Positions 32,903 through 42,988 of a stretch of 64,000 nt of DNA are shown here, piece by piece. Origin of the DNA: Schizophyllum amplum (lineage: Eukaryota; Basidiomycota; Agaricomycetes; Agaricales; Schizophyllaceae). Position 1 is the stretch's first letter; each line of letters begins with the position of its first letter. Made by a program: the position numbers and the translations under genes. The DNA lies in assembly GCA_007026445.1 (NCBI GenBank), contig VDMD01000002.1:3100001-3164000 (forward strand). Direction: 5' to 3'. Under the pieces are notes generated by a model that worked only from the letters and a program-made list of their open reading frames with translations, searched no databases and was not told the origin of the DNA.

Positions 32903-34410
32903 CAAGGAAGCCAAAAGCGAAAAAGTCGCATTGTCTCCACTTCTGGCCTACATTGCATCTGTACTAGAGTACTAGTCTCCCAAGGCAGAGTCCAATCAAG
33001 TAATTGGATGTCTGCTAGCAAACGCGCCCCCGATATCGGCTGCACGGGTAATGCTACACGTGATGCTTCCCACAATTTTGCGCATAGACCGGAAAAGTAC
33101 CGTGACCTGTCAGACGTGTCTCCAATCTAGCACACGACGCGTCTGTCGACGTGTCAGGGTGCGCCACGTCTTCACAATCCGCGTCTGAGCAATGCAGGAA
33201 TACTACGTGATATATGCTTGTCATGCAAGTACAAGAATTCCAGGAACCACATGATCACCAACTAGTAGACCCCCATGGGCTGCGAAGCGCTCTCCGTGAC
33301 CTAGTAGAGGTGGCCGAAGCCTGCAGCGTTTGACGCCGTTGAGGCCCCAGCACACAAAGGCAACGGTAAATAGTCAAAATGCGAGTTCATGAGACATTAG
33401 TTGACGTGGCGAAGGTGGAACCTTGGCGAAGAACGAACAGGTGTTGAGAACACTGAGTCTGATTATGTAATCTGTAAGCTGCGCCAAATATCGACTGAGA
33501 AATACAGGATGCGCCCTGTGGGAGCCGCGGTGTTGCAAATGTTCTTAGGGTGTGAATTGATGACCTGGAGAGTCTGTGGATTGGTGACACGAGATCGACT
33601 GGATGTTGCAGATGGGATGGGAGACAAGATGAAGGGCCGCGGCGACGAGCTAGAGACTTGTGGGTAGCTTGTTGTTCTCGAGTCTGCAGTTGTGGCATAT
33701 CAAGCCTTGAGTGCATATACAGGGTCTATTGGTGGCGGAGAGACGAGGATGGCCCAAGGCAGCGCAAGGCGCACCCTGACGCGTCAACAGACACGTTGTG
33801 TGCTAGATTGGAGACATGTCTGACAGGTCACGGTACTTTTCCGGTCTATGCGCAAAATCGTGGGAAGCATCACGTGTAGCATTACCCGCGCAGCCGATAT
33901 TGGGGGCACGTTTGCTATCAGACTACTAGAGTACTAGTCTCCCAAGGCAGAGTCCGATCGAGTAATCAGACGTCTGCTAGCAAATGCGCCCCCAATATCG
34001 GCTGCGCGGGTAATGCTACACGTGATGCTTCCCACGATTTTGCGCATAGACCGGAAAAGTACTGTGACCTGTCAGACACGTCTCCAATCTAGCACACAAC
34101 GTGTCTGTTGACGCGTCAGGGTGCGCCTTGCGCTGCCTTGGGCCATCCTCGTCTCTCCGCCACCAATAGACCCTGTATATGCACTCAAGTTTTGATGCAA
34201 CGTGCACCACTTGAGAACAACAAGCTATACAGAAGTCTCTGGCTCGTGGCCGCGGCCCCCGGGCGGCGGGCCTCGTCGTGTCTCCCATCCGTTCGCAACA
34301 TCCAGTCGTATATGTCGCACCAAGCGACATATATACTCTTCATGCCCTCAATCAACAACCCAAGAGCACCTGCAACGCCGCGGCTCCCACAGGGTGCGGG
34401 CGCTGTCAGG

Positions 34411-35258
34411 CTAAATGTGGTTTGTAGTTTAGCCTAGAGAAGTTCCTATAAGATAAAAAGAATCTCCTTGAGTAGTTTGGGAGGTATTGATGAGTGTAGT
34501 CACGAGTAGCCTGGGCCTGGTTGTCTCCGATGTCGGTGATATCGGTCTTGAAGAGGGGGTGTACGCTCACGTGGACTGAGAAGTACGCGTGAGGGAGGGC
34601 GTTGATACGAGGCAAATGAGATGGTTCTTGATAGGCGAGAGGGTACGCGAGCGACGCGTGGAGCTTAGTACTGGGTGAGAGGTTCTTCAAAGAGCAGAGG
34701 TGGCGCTTAAAGACGTCGAGGGACTGCCTGAGTAGAGCTAGGATCACTGCGAGCCATAGTGCCCGATGTCCTGAGAATGCTCACGGCGAGTTTACTTGTC
34801 AATCGTAACCCGGAACTCGTTGTTCGGGCAAGCGCAGCGTGTCTCTCTTAAACTTCAAACTGCAGTAGGGGATATCAACATTCTGTATAGGTACAGTACG
34901 CTGAGTAGCTCTGGCAGTAGGCGTAACAGAGGTGTGTGCAAGGCTGGGGAGAGAGTTGTGCGTAAACTCGCTCTTCGGTGGCTGTTTGCTTGCCTTTGCA
35001 CCTACGAGTGAGGGTATTTATACCCTGGACTCGAAACACCCTTGGTAAGTGTACTCCTTTGCCGCACAGCCAGCTATATACAGTAATGTAAGGGCAGTAC
35101 TACGAGGCAGTATGAAACGAGCACATAAGTAAGTAAATACAGTAGCGAGCGTGGCTGTTCAAAGATTGGTAAGTAGATGACAAAGCATGAGAAATTAGGG
35201 CTGACAAGGTGCCGAAAGTCTACGTATGTGAACACGGCGTCCCTTGAATGGGTGGTTG
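34411..35258. other. Segment between inverted-repeat modules, weak minus-strand frames
   Basis: The minus strand is open at 34,747-34,406 (113 aa) with a possible in-frame 54-nt intron (gtgagc..accag). It is also open at about 35,010-34,799 without an ATG. No domain recognised, so no gene is called. Unit B copy at 49,160-50,007. Confidence 0.3.
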
Positions 35259-36040
35259 CAAGGGGGTCCCGGGATCGCAGGAAATGACCGCGGGTCGACT
35301 TTCGACTTAAGGCCGTTACCCCTCCCCCCCTCCCCCCTTCACGTGATGTCCGGCAAGTTCCGGCCGCCGCTAGACGGGTGGTACCGCCTGCTCTAAATGC
35401 TATGAAGCCATCTAACCGCTGTATATACGTGTATTACAGCTTCAAGAGCTCTGTATGCACTCCTGTAATGCAACACTGCAGTGCCAGCATTCTGGCGCAA
35501 CGCGCTTCAGCCACTCACGTGACTGCTCGGAAGGCCGAGGAGCACGTGCACAACTCAGTTGACCTCCGTTGAGGTAAGGAACCCTTGTCAGACAGGATAA
35601 GTAGCTTGATACTGGCTTGTGGGGGCCTGTGTACCACCTTACATGCTATGTAAGATAGCTGAGGTCCAAAATGTTGAGCATGCGGGGAAGCGCGCCTGCC
35701 TAGCCTACCTTAGTAGAGAGCTTAGCTGAAGGCTATGCGCAGGTAAGTCAAGTGGAAGACTTGGATTGAGGGGGTGGATGCGCCCTCCTTATATACTGCC
35801 CAGAGGGCCTGACATCATAGGTAAGCTGAGTAATGCGAATGTCCATGATGTAATACGTAATGAGTCATGAGTGTCCATGAGTGTCCACCATGTGTCTGCC
35901 ATGTGCACGACACGTGACATGCCGAAAGTCCAACACAAAACGGTCTGGGTACAATGGGGTCGACTTTCAACTTTTGTCGGCCTCGGACCCCCCCTCCCTC
36001 CCCACCCCCGGTCCGCTATTTTTAGCCTCATACCCCCTTG
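35259..36040. mobile_element. hAT-like nonautonomous element, CAAGGGGGT family, copy 2 (unit A)
   Basis: The ends are CAAGGGGGTCCC and its inverse ATACCCCCTTG. The 8-bp direct repeat GGTGGTTG flanks the element exactly (35251-35258 and 36041-36048). Both subterminal zones carry GGTCGACTTTC followed by a C-rich run. 782 bp, no coding region. An eight-base duplication with a CA-starting TIR indicates hAT. Unit B copy at 50,008-50,789. Confidence 0.8.
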
Positions 36041-36836
36041 GGTGGTTGCCGAAGTCAAACACTGGTCACATGATTGTCAGGTGACCGGTGCGTGCAGCAC
36101 GTTGAGAAATTCCTCAGCACAATCGAGCCTCTATATCAAACTCATATCTCTCCTGACAGCGCATTCTGCAGTCGAAGTGCGGCGCGGCTTACAGGTTACA
36201 TAATCAAACTCAGTGTTACTGTTATCGACACCTGCTCGTTCTTCGCCATTGAAGGTTCTGCCTTGGCCACGTCGACTACCGTCTCGCGCACTCTCATTTT
36301 GATTATTGACCATCGTCTTGCATGCTGGGGGCTCAACGTCGTCAAACACTGCAGGGTTCGACCACCTCTAGGTCACGGAGACTCGGAGAGCGCGTCACGG
36401 GGGTCCTACTACTACTAGTTGGTGATCATGTGGTTCCTGGAATTCTGGTATTTTCATGACAAGCATATATCAGGTAGTACTCTGCATTGCTCAGATACGA
36501 ATTGGAAAGACATGGCGCGCCCAGACGCGTCGACAGATGCGTCGTGTGCGATATTGGAGACGTGTCTGACAGGTCACGGTACTTTTCCGGTCTATGCGCA
36601 AAATTGTGGGAAGCATCACATGTAGCATTACCCGCGCAGCCGATATCGGGGGTGCGTTTGCTACCAGACTACTAGAGTACCTGAGACTGATAAAACTAGG
36701 CAGCTGCATAGATGTGCATCTCAAAAAGTGATACAGCGAGTTTGGGGGCAAGAGACACCTTCGAGCAATGTTCATGGCAGTCAGAGCAAAGTGTCTGTTT
36801 TGTGAACTTTGTCACAAGCCCCTCTACTCGCAAGTT

Positions 36837-37336
36837 CAAGGGGTCCAGAACTAAAAATAGCGCACCGGGGGTGGGGAGGGAGGGTCCGAGGCCGGCAAAA
36901 GCTGAAAGTCGACCCCACTGTGACCTGACCCTCCTAAAGCCTCTGCCACCCTATGTAGCATGTAGAGTAGTACATACGACCTGATAAGTCTGTATACAAG
37001 TCATATAATCTGTCTGAGCAGGTCTCATTGCCCTACGAAGGTTTAACCACGTGCTCTTCGGCCTTCCGGGCAGTCATGTGTATAGTTGAACTATTTCGTG
37101 CCACATTGGTGCCATCGCCATCATGCATCCCAAAATTGCACAAAGCAATGGTATGTCATTAGTAACATATTTAGAGGAGCTGTAAAGCCCTATGGCATCC
37201 AAAGCATGCTGTACCATCGAGCCGGCGGCGTCCCGGCACTTGCCGGAGGCCACGTGGAGGGGGAGGGGGGGAGGGGTAACCGCCTTAAGCTGAAAAGCGA
37301 CCCGCGGTCATTTTTTGTGATCGCCGGACCCCCTTG
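36837..37336. mobile_element. hAT-like nonautonomous element, CAAGGGGGT family, copy 3 (unit A)
   Basis: The ends are CAAGGGGTCC and the inverse GGACCCCCTTG. The flanks CGCAAGTT and CGCAAGCT agree at 7 of 8 positions, as expected for an ageing 8-bp target duplication. 500 bp, noncoding, lying just upstream of the Copia 5' LTR. Unit B copy at 51,585-52,084. Confidence 0.75.
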
Positions 37337-37427
37337 CGCAAGCTTGCAGAGGCTTTTTAAATCATCCAAAAAAGGAAGGTATACTCACATGCGCGCGCTT
37401 GGAGGGGCTTGATCCGAACCTACTATA

Positions 37428-38110
37428 TGTTAGAATATATTCATCTCTGCGCACATATGCGCCCATAGGTTTCCCTTTATGGACTTATCTCTGATAGATA
37501 CTTCGATCGTCTTGACAACGTGCCTCAGTTTTTACCTTCATTGCTGAGGCATGAGTTATATTTCCTACGCATACCTTACACCTACTGTACTGTTTCGACC
37601 GTAAGTCCACGTAACACGTAACATTGGCCTCTGAACTGAACTAATTCACTTAGCGTAACGCGTAACACCGCTCAGTGAACGCCGTCTCGGATATTCAATT
37701 TTTTGTGTATTTACACGATTTTTTCCTACTCGTGTTCAAGCCGTTTTGGGACGCATTTTGATACATTTATTTGCATTCTGAGCCCTCAATCTTATATACT
37801 ACCTCCCAGGCCCTGAAAAGTACAGTAAAATAGTGGATTTTGCAGCGTAAATATTTATTTATGAACTGAAATTTCGGACCGTAATGGGCCCTTTGGGCCC
37901 GTGAACTGGGATATGGGTCAGTTCAAAGCGTAACACGTAACACCCAGTGAACCTACGGTCGAAACAGTACAGTATACTAACGTCCCTGTAGTCACACGCG
38001 ACTTGTATAGGTACAGTAGCACACACAGAACTAGCTTTTACCTTCATTGCTGAGGCTCACACGCGACTTGTATAGGTCCCTCAGAATCTCCTCGCTTGTA
38101 CCTCTTGTCA
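37428..38110 (+). repeat. 5' LTR of the plus-strand Copia, unit A (enlarged by insertions)
   Basis: Starts TGTTAGAATATATTC and ends CTTGTCA, like the compact 176-bp 3' LTR at 62,032-62,207. This copy is 683 bp because a MITE sits inside it. In addition, the blocks TTTTACCTTCATTGCTGAGG and CACGCGACTTGTATAGGT each occur twice. Confidence 0.85.
37585..37972. mobile_element. Tc1/mariner-like MITE inside the Copia LTR (unit A)
   Basis: The termini are inverted copies of CTGTACTGTTTCGACCGTA flanked by TA on both sides (37583-37584 and 37973-37974). The interior is rich in CGTAACACGTAACA-type words and noncoding. A TA duplication is typical of Tc1/mariner MITEs. Unit B copy at 52,333-52,720. Confidence 0.7.
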
Positions 38111-38126
38111 GGTTATGAGCCCCGAC
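38111..38126 (+). other. Copia primer-binding site (half-tRNA type), unit A
   Basis: GGTTATGAGCCCCGAC directly follows the LTR. Its complement GGGCTCATAACC matches the anticodon stem-loop (CAT) of initiator-Met tRNA rather than a tRNA 3' end. Unit B copy at 52,859-52,874. Confidence 0.65.
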
Positions 38127-40305
38127 AGTTCCAACATGTCCATCCAAACAGTCAAGATCGACACCCCTCTGAAGTGCAAGGATGACGGTACGAACTGGCC
38201 CCGCTACAAGGAGGTCACAGTTCAGAAGATCAAGAAGATCACCGGACTCGCGCACCATCTGCGCGGCACGCTGAAACCGGCGCATCCTGTCTACGACAAG
38301 GACAAGTGCTAGTGGTTCAAGAGCACCGACTTGGAGTCGTATAGAGGAGGACAATTCAGATAGTAGCGACGAGGAACCTGCCGCAGCAGGTGCCGCAGCA
38401 ACAACGTCGCCAGCGCAAGTGCCATTACCCCCCACCCCCACTCCACTCAGCGACACTGCCCGTGAAGAGTTGCTTGACGCGCTCGACACGTGGGAGCAGT
38501 GCAAAGCCCAGATGTGCGACATCATCTACACATCGGTGTCGAACACTACATTTACTGAGATCAAGGGGTGCGCGACCGTGAAGGACGTGTGGGAAGCGCT
38601 GGTGAGCAAGTTCGAGAACATCCATAACGTTGCCATCCGCACGCAGCTTTACCGGTATCAGAATTTGAGCCTTTCTGATTGGCTGTTGTTAAAAGATCAG
38701 AGTGACCCGGTCTGGAATCGAACCAGAGGCCTTCCGCTATTAATGCTGATGCTCTATCCAACTGAGCTACCAGGTCTGCTATTGAACAGGTTACTGTCTC
38801 AAGACATGGTAGGTTCTCAAAGTGTGCGACTGAAGTGTAGTTAACTTGGCATGCAAGTAACAGGCACTTGTGACAACCGGCAGCTCAACACCATGAAGTG
38901 CGTTGAAGGCGATAATGTTCGCGCGCATCTCGCGTCCATAGAGGACCTGTTTGATCGCCTCGAGCAGCTCAGCATGACCTTGGGCGAGACGGAGCACATT
39001 GAGCATATGAAGGAGTCCATCCCCGACACGTACCGGACCATCATCACCCAGAAGCAGCAGACCATGTCCGCGCTCAACCTCATGGAGAAGAGGAAGAAGA
39101 AGCCGAGACTCTCGACTCTCCAGGTGTCGGACGTCGTTGCGCAGCTACAAGCCACGTTCGACATGGAGGAGCAGCAGAAGCGCGGCGATGCGATGGCCGC
39201 AACACGTATGTCAAAGGGGAAGGGGAAGAGCTTGTCGTCTTTGAAGTCAAAGAAGGATGACAAGTGCACCAACTGCGGCAAGTTAGGGCACTGGAAGCGC
39301 AACTGTTGGGCGAAGGGTGGCGGGAAGGAAGGCGAGGGGCCCATAGGAAAGGGCAAGGGGAAGGGGAAGGGCCACGCGAACACTGCAAAGAGCTCTGGCG
39401 TTGATGACAGTGACAACGAGGTCGTGCTGATCATGATTCCCCAAGGTGCAGATGACTCGGACATCGTGCTCTCCATCACCTCCCACTTCCGCAACAACCA
39501 GATGGGCCACAAGAATCATGATGCGCTGAAGCGATCTGTCGTGGACGGACACATTACAGGCATCAACCTTGACATGGACTCGAAACCGGAGTTCTGCGTC
39601 GGGTGCCTCAAGGGGAAGGCGAAGCGAAAGTCGTTCGCAAAGGTCGGCACCTACGAGGACGTCAAGGTGTATGGCGACAAGGCCATATGCGACCTGCAGG
39701 GTCCGTTTCTGGCGTCCATCGGCGGCAAGAAGTACGCGCAGGTCTACCGCGACCTCCACTTGAGGGAGTTGCGGCCGTACTACATTGCGCGAAAGTCGGA
39801 CGCTTTCGGCAAGCACCTCGAGTATGATGTGTTCGTCAAGTTACATCGCGGTGTTCGGCATATCCGCGTACTCGGCATGGATCAAGGGGGAGAGTTCATC
39901 TCAGGCGAGGTTTGAACAGTACCTTGCCCGTGAGGGGAGGATTCACCACAAGACCATACACAACTCGCCACAGTCAAACAGCATCACAGAGCGCGGCAAC
40001 GGCTATCTCATAGAGATGGCGCGTGCCATGCTGAAAAGCACCGGTCTGCCAGACTCGCTCTGGGCGGAGGCGCATCGCCACGCGTGCTTGTTGGACACAC
40101 GCACGTCAATGAAGGCTCTGCCGACTGGCAAGACACCGTTCAAGATGGCGACAGGCAAGCCGCCGAACATGTCGCAGGTGCGAGTTTGGGGCTGCAAGGC
40201 ATGGGTGCGCAAGGAGAAGCTGAAGAAGCTGGACTCACAAGTGGAGGAGGTGCGCTTTATTGGCATTGATGAGGAGTCAAAGGGCTTCCGTGGGCGTCGA
40301 GTGCA
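38115..40305 (+). pseudogene. Copia gag-integrase remnant, truncated by the duplication junction (unit A)
   Basis: A decayed Copia polyprotein. In order: a gag N-terminus (38115-38312, ends at TAG); a further in-frame stop pair; a UBN2-type gag segment (38419 on, with TVKDVWEALVSKF); an insertion holding a tRNA-like gene; the rest of gag (38851 on); and a canonical CX2CX4HX4C zinc knuckle (CTNCGKLGHWKRNC). No aspartic protease triad follows. The sequence jumps to the integrase zinc-binding region (GH..H..C..C) and core (DLQGPF, MDQGGEF). After a frameshift near 39,910 come the last catalytic Glu region and the integrase C-terminal part. Reverse transcriptase is absent, because the duplication junction cuts the element at 40,305. 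Confidence 0.85.
38703..38776 (-). tRNA. tRNA-like gene inside Copia gag, anticodon UAA by position (unit A)
   Basis: Cloverleaf by eye: 7-bp acceptor stem (GACCTGG/CCGGGTC, one G-T), perfect 4-bp D stem (GCTC/GAGC), 5-bp anticodon stem with one mismatch (TCAGC/GCGGA), loop ATTAATA, 5-nt variable loop and perfect 5-bp T stem with TTCGATT loop. Position 73 is A. A TTTT run 8 nt downstream (38,694-38,691) suits RNA polymerase III. Position 34-36 reads TAA (leucine codon UUA), yet the variable loop is short. True tRNA-Leu is class II, so either the identity is odd or this is a mutated tRNA. It interrupts the gag frame. Confidence 0.7.
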
Positions 40306-40336
40306 GTAGCCTGCTGCCGCTGAAGCGCGGGTTTTA

Positions 40337-42988
40337 ATGGCCAATTCGAAATGCGTCCGACGAGCCCACACAAGCTCAGATGGGGCAGACCGAGCTGGAA
40401 GTACTAGAATGCGACGTCCGCCTCCTTGGGAGGATGGGCTGCGAAGAGAGTTGACGCTGTGGAGCGGCGCGAGCGGGTGCTCTGCGCCCGATGGTGAAGT
40501 TGCTGGATTAAAAAGACGCTGTCAGTACGATGAGCACTCCTCGAACTACGCTCCGAGCGACGCACTGGGCTACTGGCCGTCTGAACAGATCCACAGTCAG
40601 CGCACGCCGCACGGTCGCGTTTCACGCGCCGAGCGAATCACCATCTCCTGAGGGCGTCATCAGCGGTGTTGAGGCAGCGAAAGTAGACGTACAAGGCGCC
40701 TGCCTTGAGGCGCGAGGTCTTCGTATCGCGCAGAACGTGCACGCTCCATCTCGCGACACATCTCTGCTGCAGGAGGCGTCAGTAAATCGCAATACAAGCG
40801 ACCCGCGTACTACGCACCTGACAGCACCCCGGGGATCGTTGCAGTCGCCACAGCGAACGCACCAGCCGGAGAACGCGCTGCACGAGATGCAGAAGGCGCC
40901 GTTGCTTGTTGATCGCGCTTTCGAGGTAATGACGGGTACGTTGGTGAGCGCGCTTGAGAGCGCTGCGCTCGCGCAAGACGGAGGAGGAGCTGCAAGAAGC
41001 GTGGTTAGCAAGGAAGAGGGAAATAAAGACGTACTGTGCTCGCTCTCGGAGATGCGCGCGGCTTCTGAGTCCGAGACCGCGCCGCCTGCACGGCAAGACC
41101 TAGCGCGTCGTCGCACGAGCTCCATTCATGTCCTACCACACGGCTGCCGTGTCGTGCGATGCAGCACCACACCAGGTAGCGTTAGCGAATCCCGAGTCCC
41201 CTTGCTCGAGTACTACGCACCCTGTAGCTGTTCTAGCGCGTCCCGCGTCTCCGGGACGCGAAGACAAGACGTCGGGCGTGAGTCGCGAGTCACAGCACGC
41301 CGCTGGAATCACTGGCCGTGCTTCTGGAGCGCGAGCGAGCACGTCTTTGAGCGTGCTCGGCCTTGACGCCCCCAAAGTCGTGTCCAGCGCGGAAGACGAC
41401 AGGATAGTCGCTGAAAGAATTGATGTGAGCAAAGAGGAAGAGAGAGACGACGTACCGGACGCGCCGGTGCGTAAACAAATTACTACGGTCTTGCGGGATG
41501 AGCCCGCGACGCCGAAGAGCGCACAATCTGCTCAGGTATCGTCAGTAGAGTCCCGGGCGCATAATGTGATTATGGCAAGCCCTGATTCACCTGGAAAGCG
41601 AGTTCTCAGCAGCGTGCGCGAGCGAAGGGCAGCGCCCTTCAACGGTGGAGTACGCTTCACAGGCGCGCCCCAGTACGCCAGCAGGCCCACTCGGTGTTGA
41701 CGCGCCCGCGAGCAATTCCTGCGCGCCGAACGGCGAAGACCCTGTCCCGAGCGCTGTGAGCAAAGGGAAAGCGAGAGAAGACGCACCTCGGGCGTCTTCC
41801 TACCCACGAGAGCCTTTTCCGATGTCGAGAGGCGCGTCTGCTGGGGTACTAGGTGTCAGTCTTGTCCAGAAGGCGTTATCAGATGCTTCGATGCGTATAA
41901 CACGTACTGAGTCTCTCTGCGCTCCTATAGGGCGGTCGCCGCCTTCGAGCTTGGACTCGGTGCCTATGGTTGCGTCTAGCGCGTTATGGGGCGCGTCAGT
42001 CGTGGCACATCGCGGCGTCGTGAGTGTAGGGGCTGGCTCGACTGCGGATGCGGCCAGCCTGGGTGTTCCTACGAGTCCTATGCAGATGAGGAAACAAAGA
42101 AAAATGCGTCAGTATGGTCCTGTAGTTGCCACAAACGAACTCGCACCTGAGACGAATAAAAAGAGAAAGAGAACAAAGGTGACGCGCGGTTTCCTCGCGC
42201 GAGAAAAGCACCGAGCTGCGAAGCAGCAAGAAGCGGCGGTGGCGGCGCCTGTTGCGCCGCAGCTTCAGCAGAAAGCGCCCGGTGATCTGCTTTCGAACTC
42301 GCGCCTTCGCGCGAGTAAGCCTGATGTCGAGAGCCGGGAGAGCTGCCAAACGGGTGAGATCCGCAGTCTCACGCGAGAGCACGACGAAGAGAGCGAGTCT
42401 CAAGGAGGAGAAGTCAGTGGAGAGTCGCGTTGGGCGACAGCTGGCTCACCATGCACTGGCCGCGGGAGCAAGGCAGAACGTCTGCGCTCGCCGTCCGCTT
42501 CATCGGATGCGTCAGAAGACGAGTCAGACGACCCTCTGTGGGAAAAAGAGGCGGTGAGGCGAAGGGAGTCGCTAAACTCACGCATTTTGCCCGATCTTCG
42601 TGCACATCGCATGAGCTGGCTTCTGGGGACCGAGCTACGAGATTGTGGATGTTCTAGCGACTTTGTATATGGACTCACCTGCTGGTACCACCTGCTTGCA
42701 GAGGTCGACGGCCTCAGAGCTGCCACTAGTCTAGAAAAAGTCGTCAGTGAGGTAAAAGCAAAGAAGGAAGACATACTCGACTTCCTGGGGTGTGATTGCT
42801 ATGAGGCTATTCAAGATCAGGCCCTGTCTTGGAAAGCACAGTTAGAAGCTGGAACTTTGTGTGAGGATCCTTACCTGCACTCTTCAGAGAGCCTATCACG
42901 AAAAGGGGGTCCCCGAGGAGGTAATGTCAGGTGTCCTCAGGACTTCGGGTCCGAGGCAGGTCGCCTCAGGTGTGCTCGCATGTCCTGA
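40337..42988 (+). pseudogene. Unrecognised Ser/Arg-rich long ORF, second copy (unit B)
   Basis: Same three-frame series as at 25,586-28,237 (40530-41366, 41128-41700 and 41645-42988). The translations are identical, so both frame breaks predate the duplication. Confidence 0.4.

Larger units (their letters stand above)
32948..36690. repeat. Cluster of long inverted-repeat modules (unit A)
   Basis: One module appears four times in alternating orientation: 32,955-33,535 (+), 33,507-33,935 (-), 33,966-34,410 (+) and 36,150-36,690 (-). Shared landmarks are AGCAAACGCGCCCCCGATAT, GGGTAATGCTACACGTGATG, ATAGACCGGAAAAGTA and, distally, CCCTGTGGGAGCCGCGG. The middle two form a near-perfect palindrome of about 900 bp around a 30-50 bp spacer near 33,950 that contains ACTAGAGTACTAGT. 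No transposase frame found. Unit B copy at 47,697-51,438. Confidence 0.75.
25555..40305 (+). repeat. Tandem duplication, unit A (14,751 bp)
   Basis: Directly repeated as 40,306-55,053. Left homology begins at GTAGCCTGCTGCC (25,555 = 40,306). Right homology ends after GTCGAGTGCA (40,305 = 55,053), inside the Copia integrase region. By eye the units differ at C29093/T43844 and C38577/T53325, and by single G deletions in B near 30,191, 30,229 and 36,741. Confidence 0.95.

Noticed and set aside
38841..39512. Minus-strand open frame of 223 codons (and its copy at 53,589-54,260)
   Set aside because: It is the exact antisense of the Copia gag zinc-knuckle region, and its Phe/Pro/Ser-rich translation mirrors a Lys/Gly-rich sense frame. 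No motif of its own.
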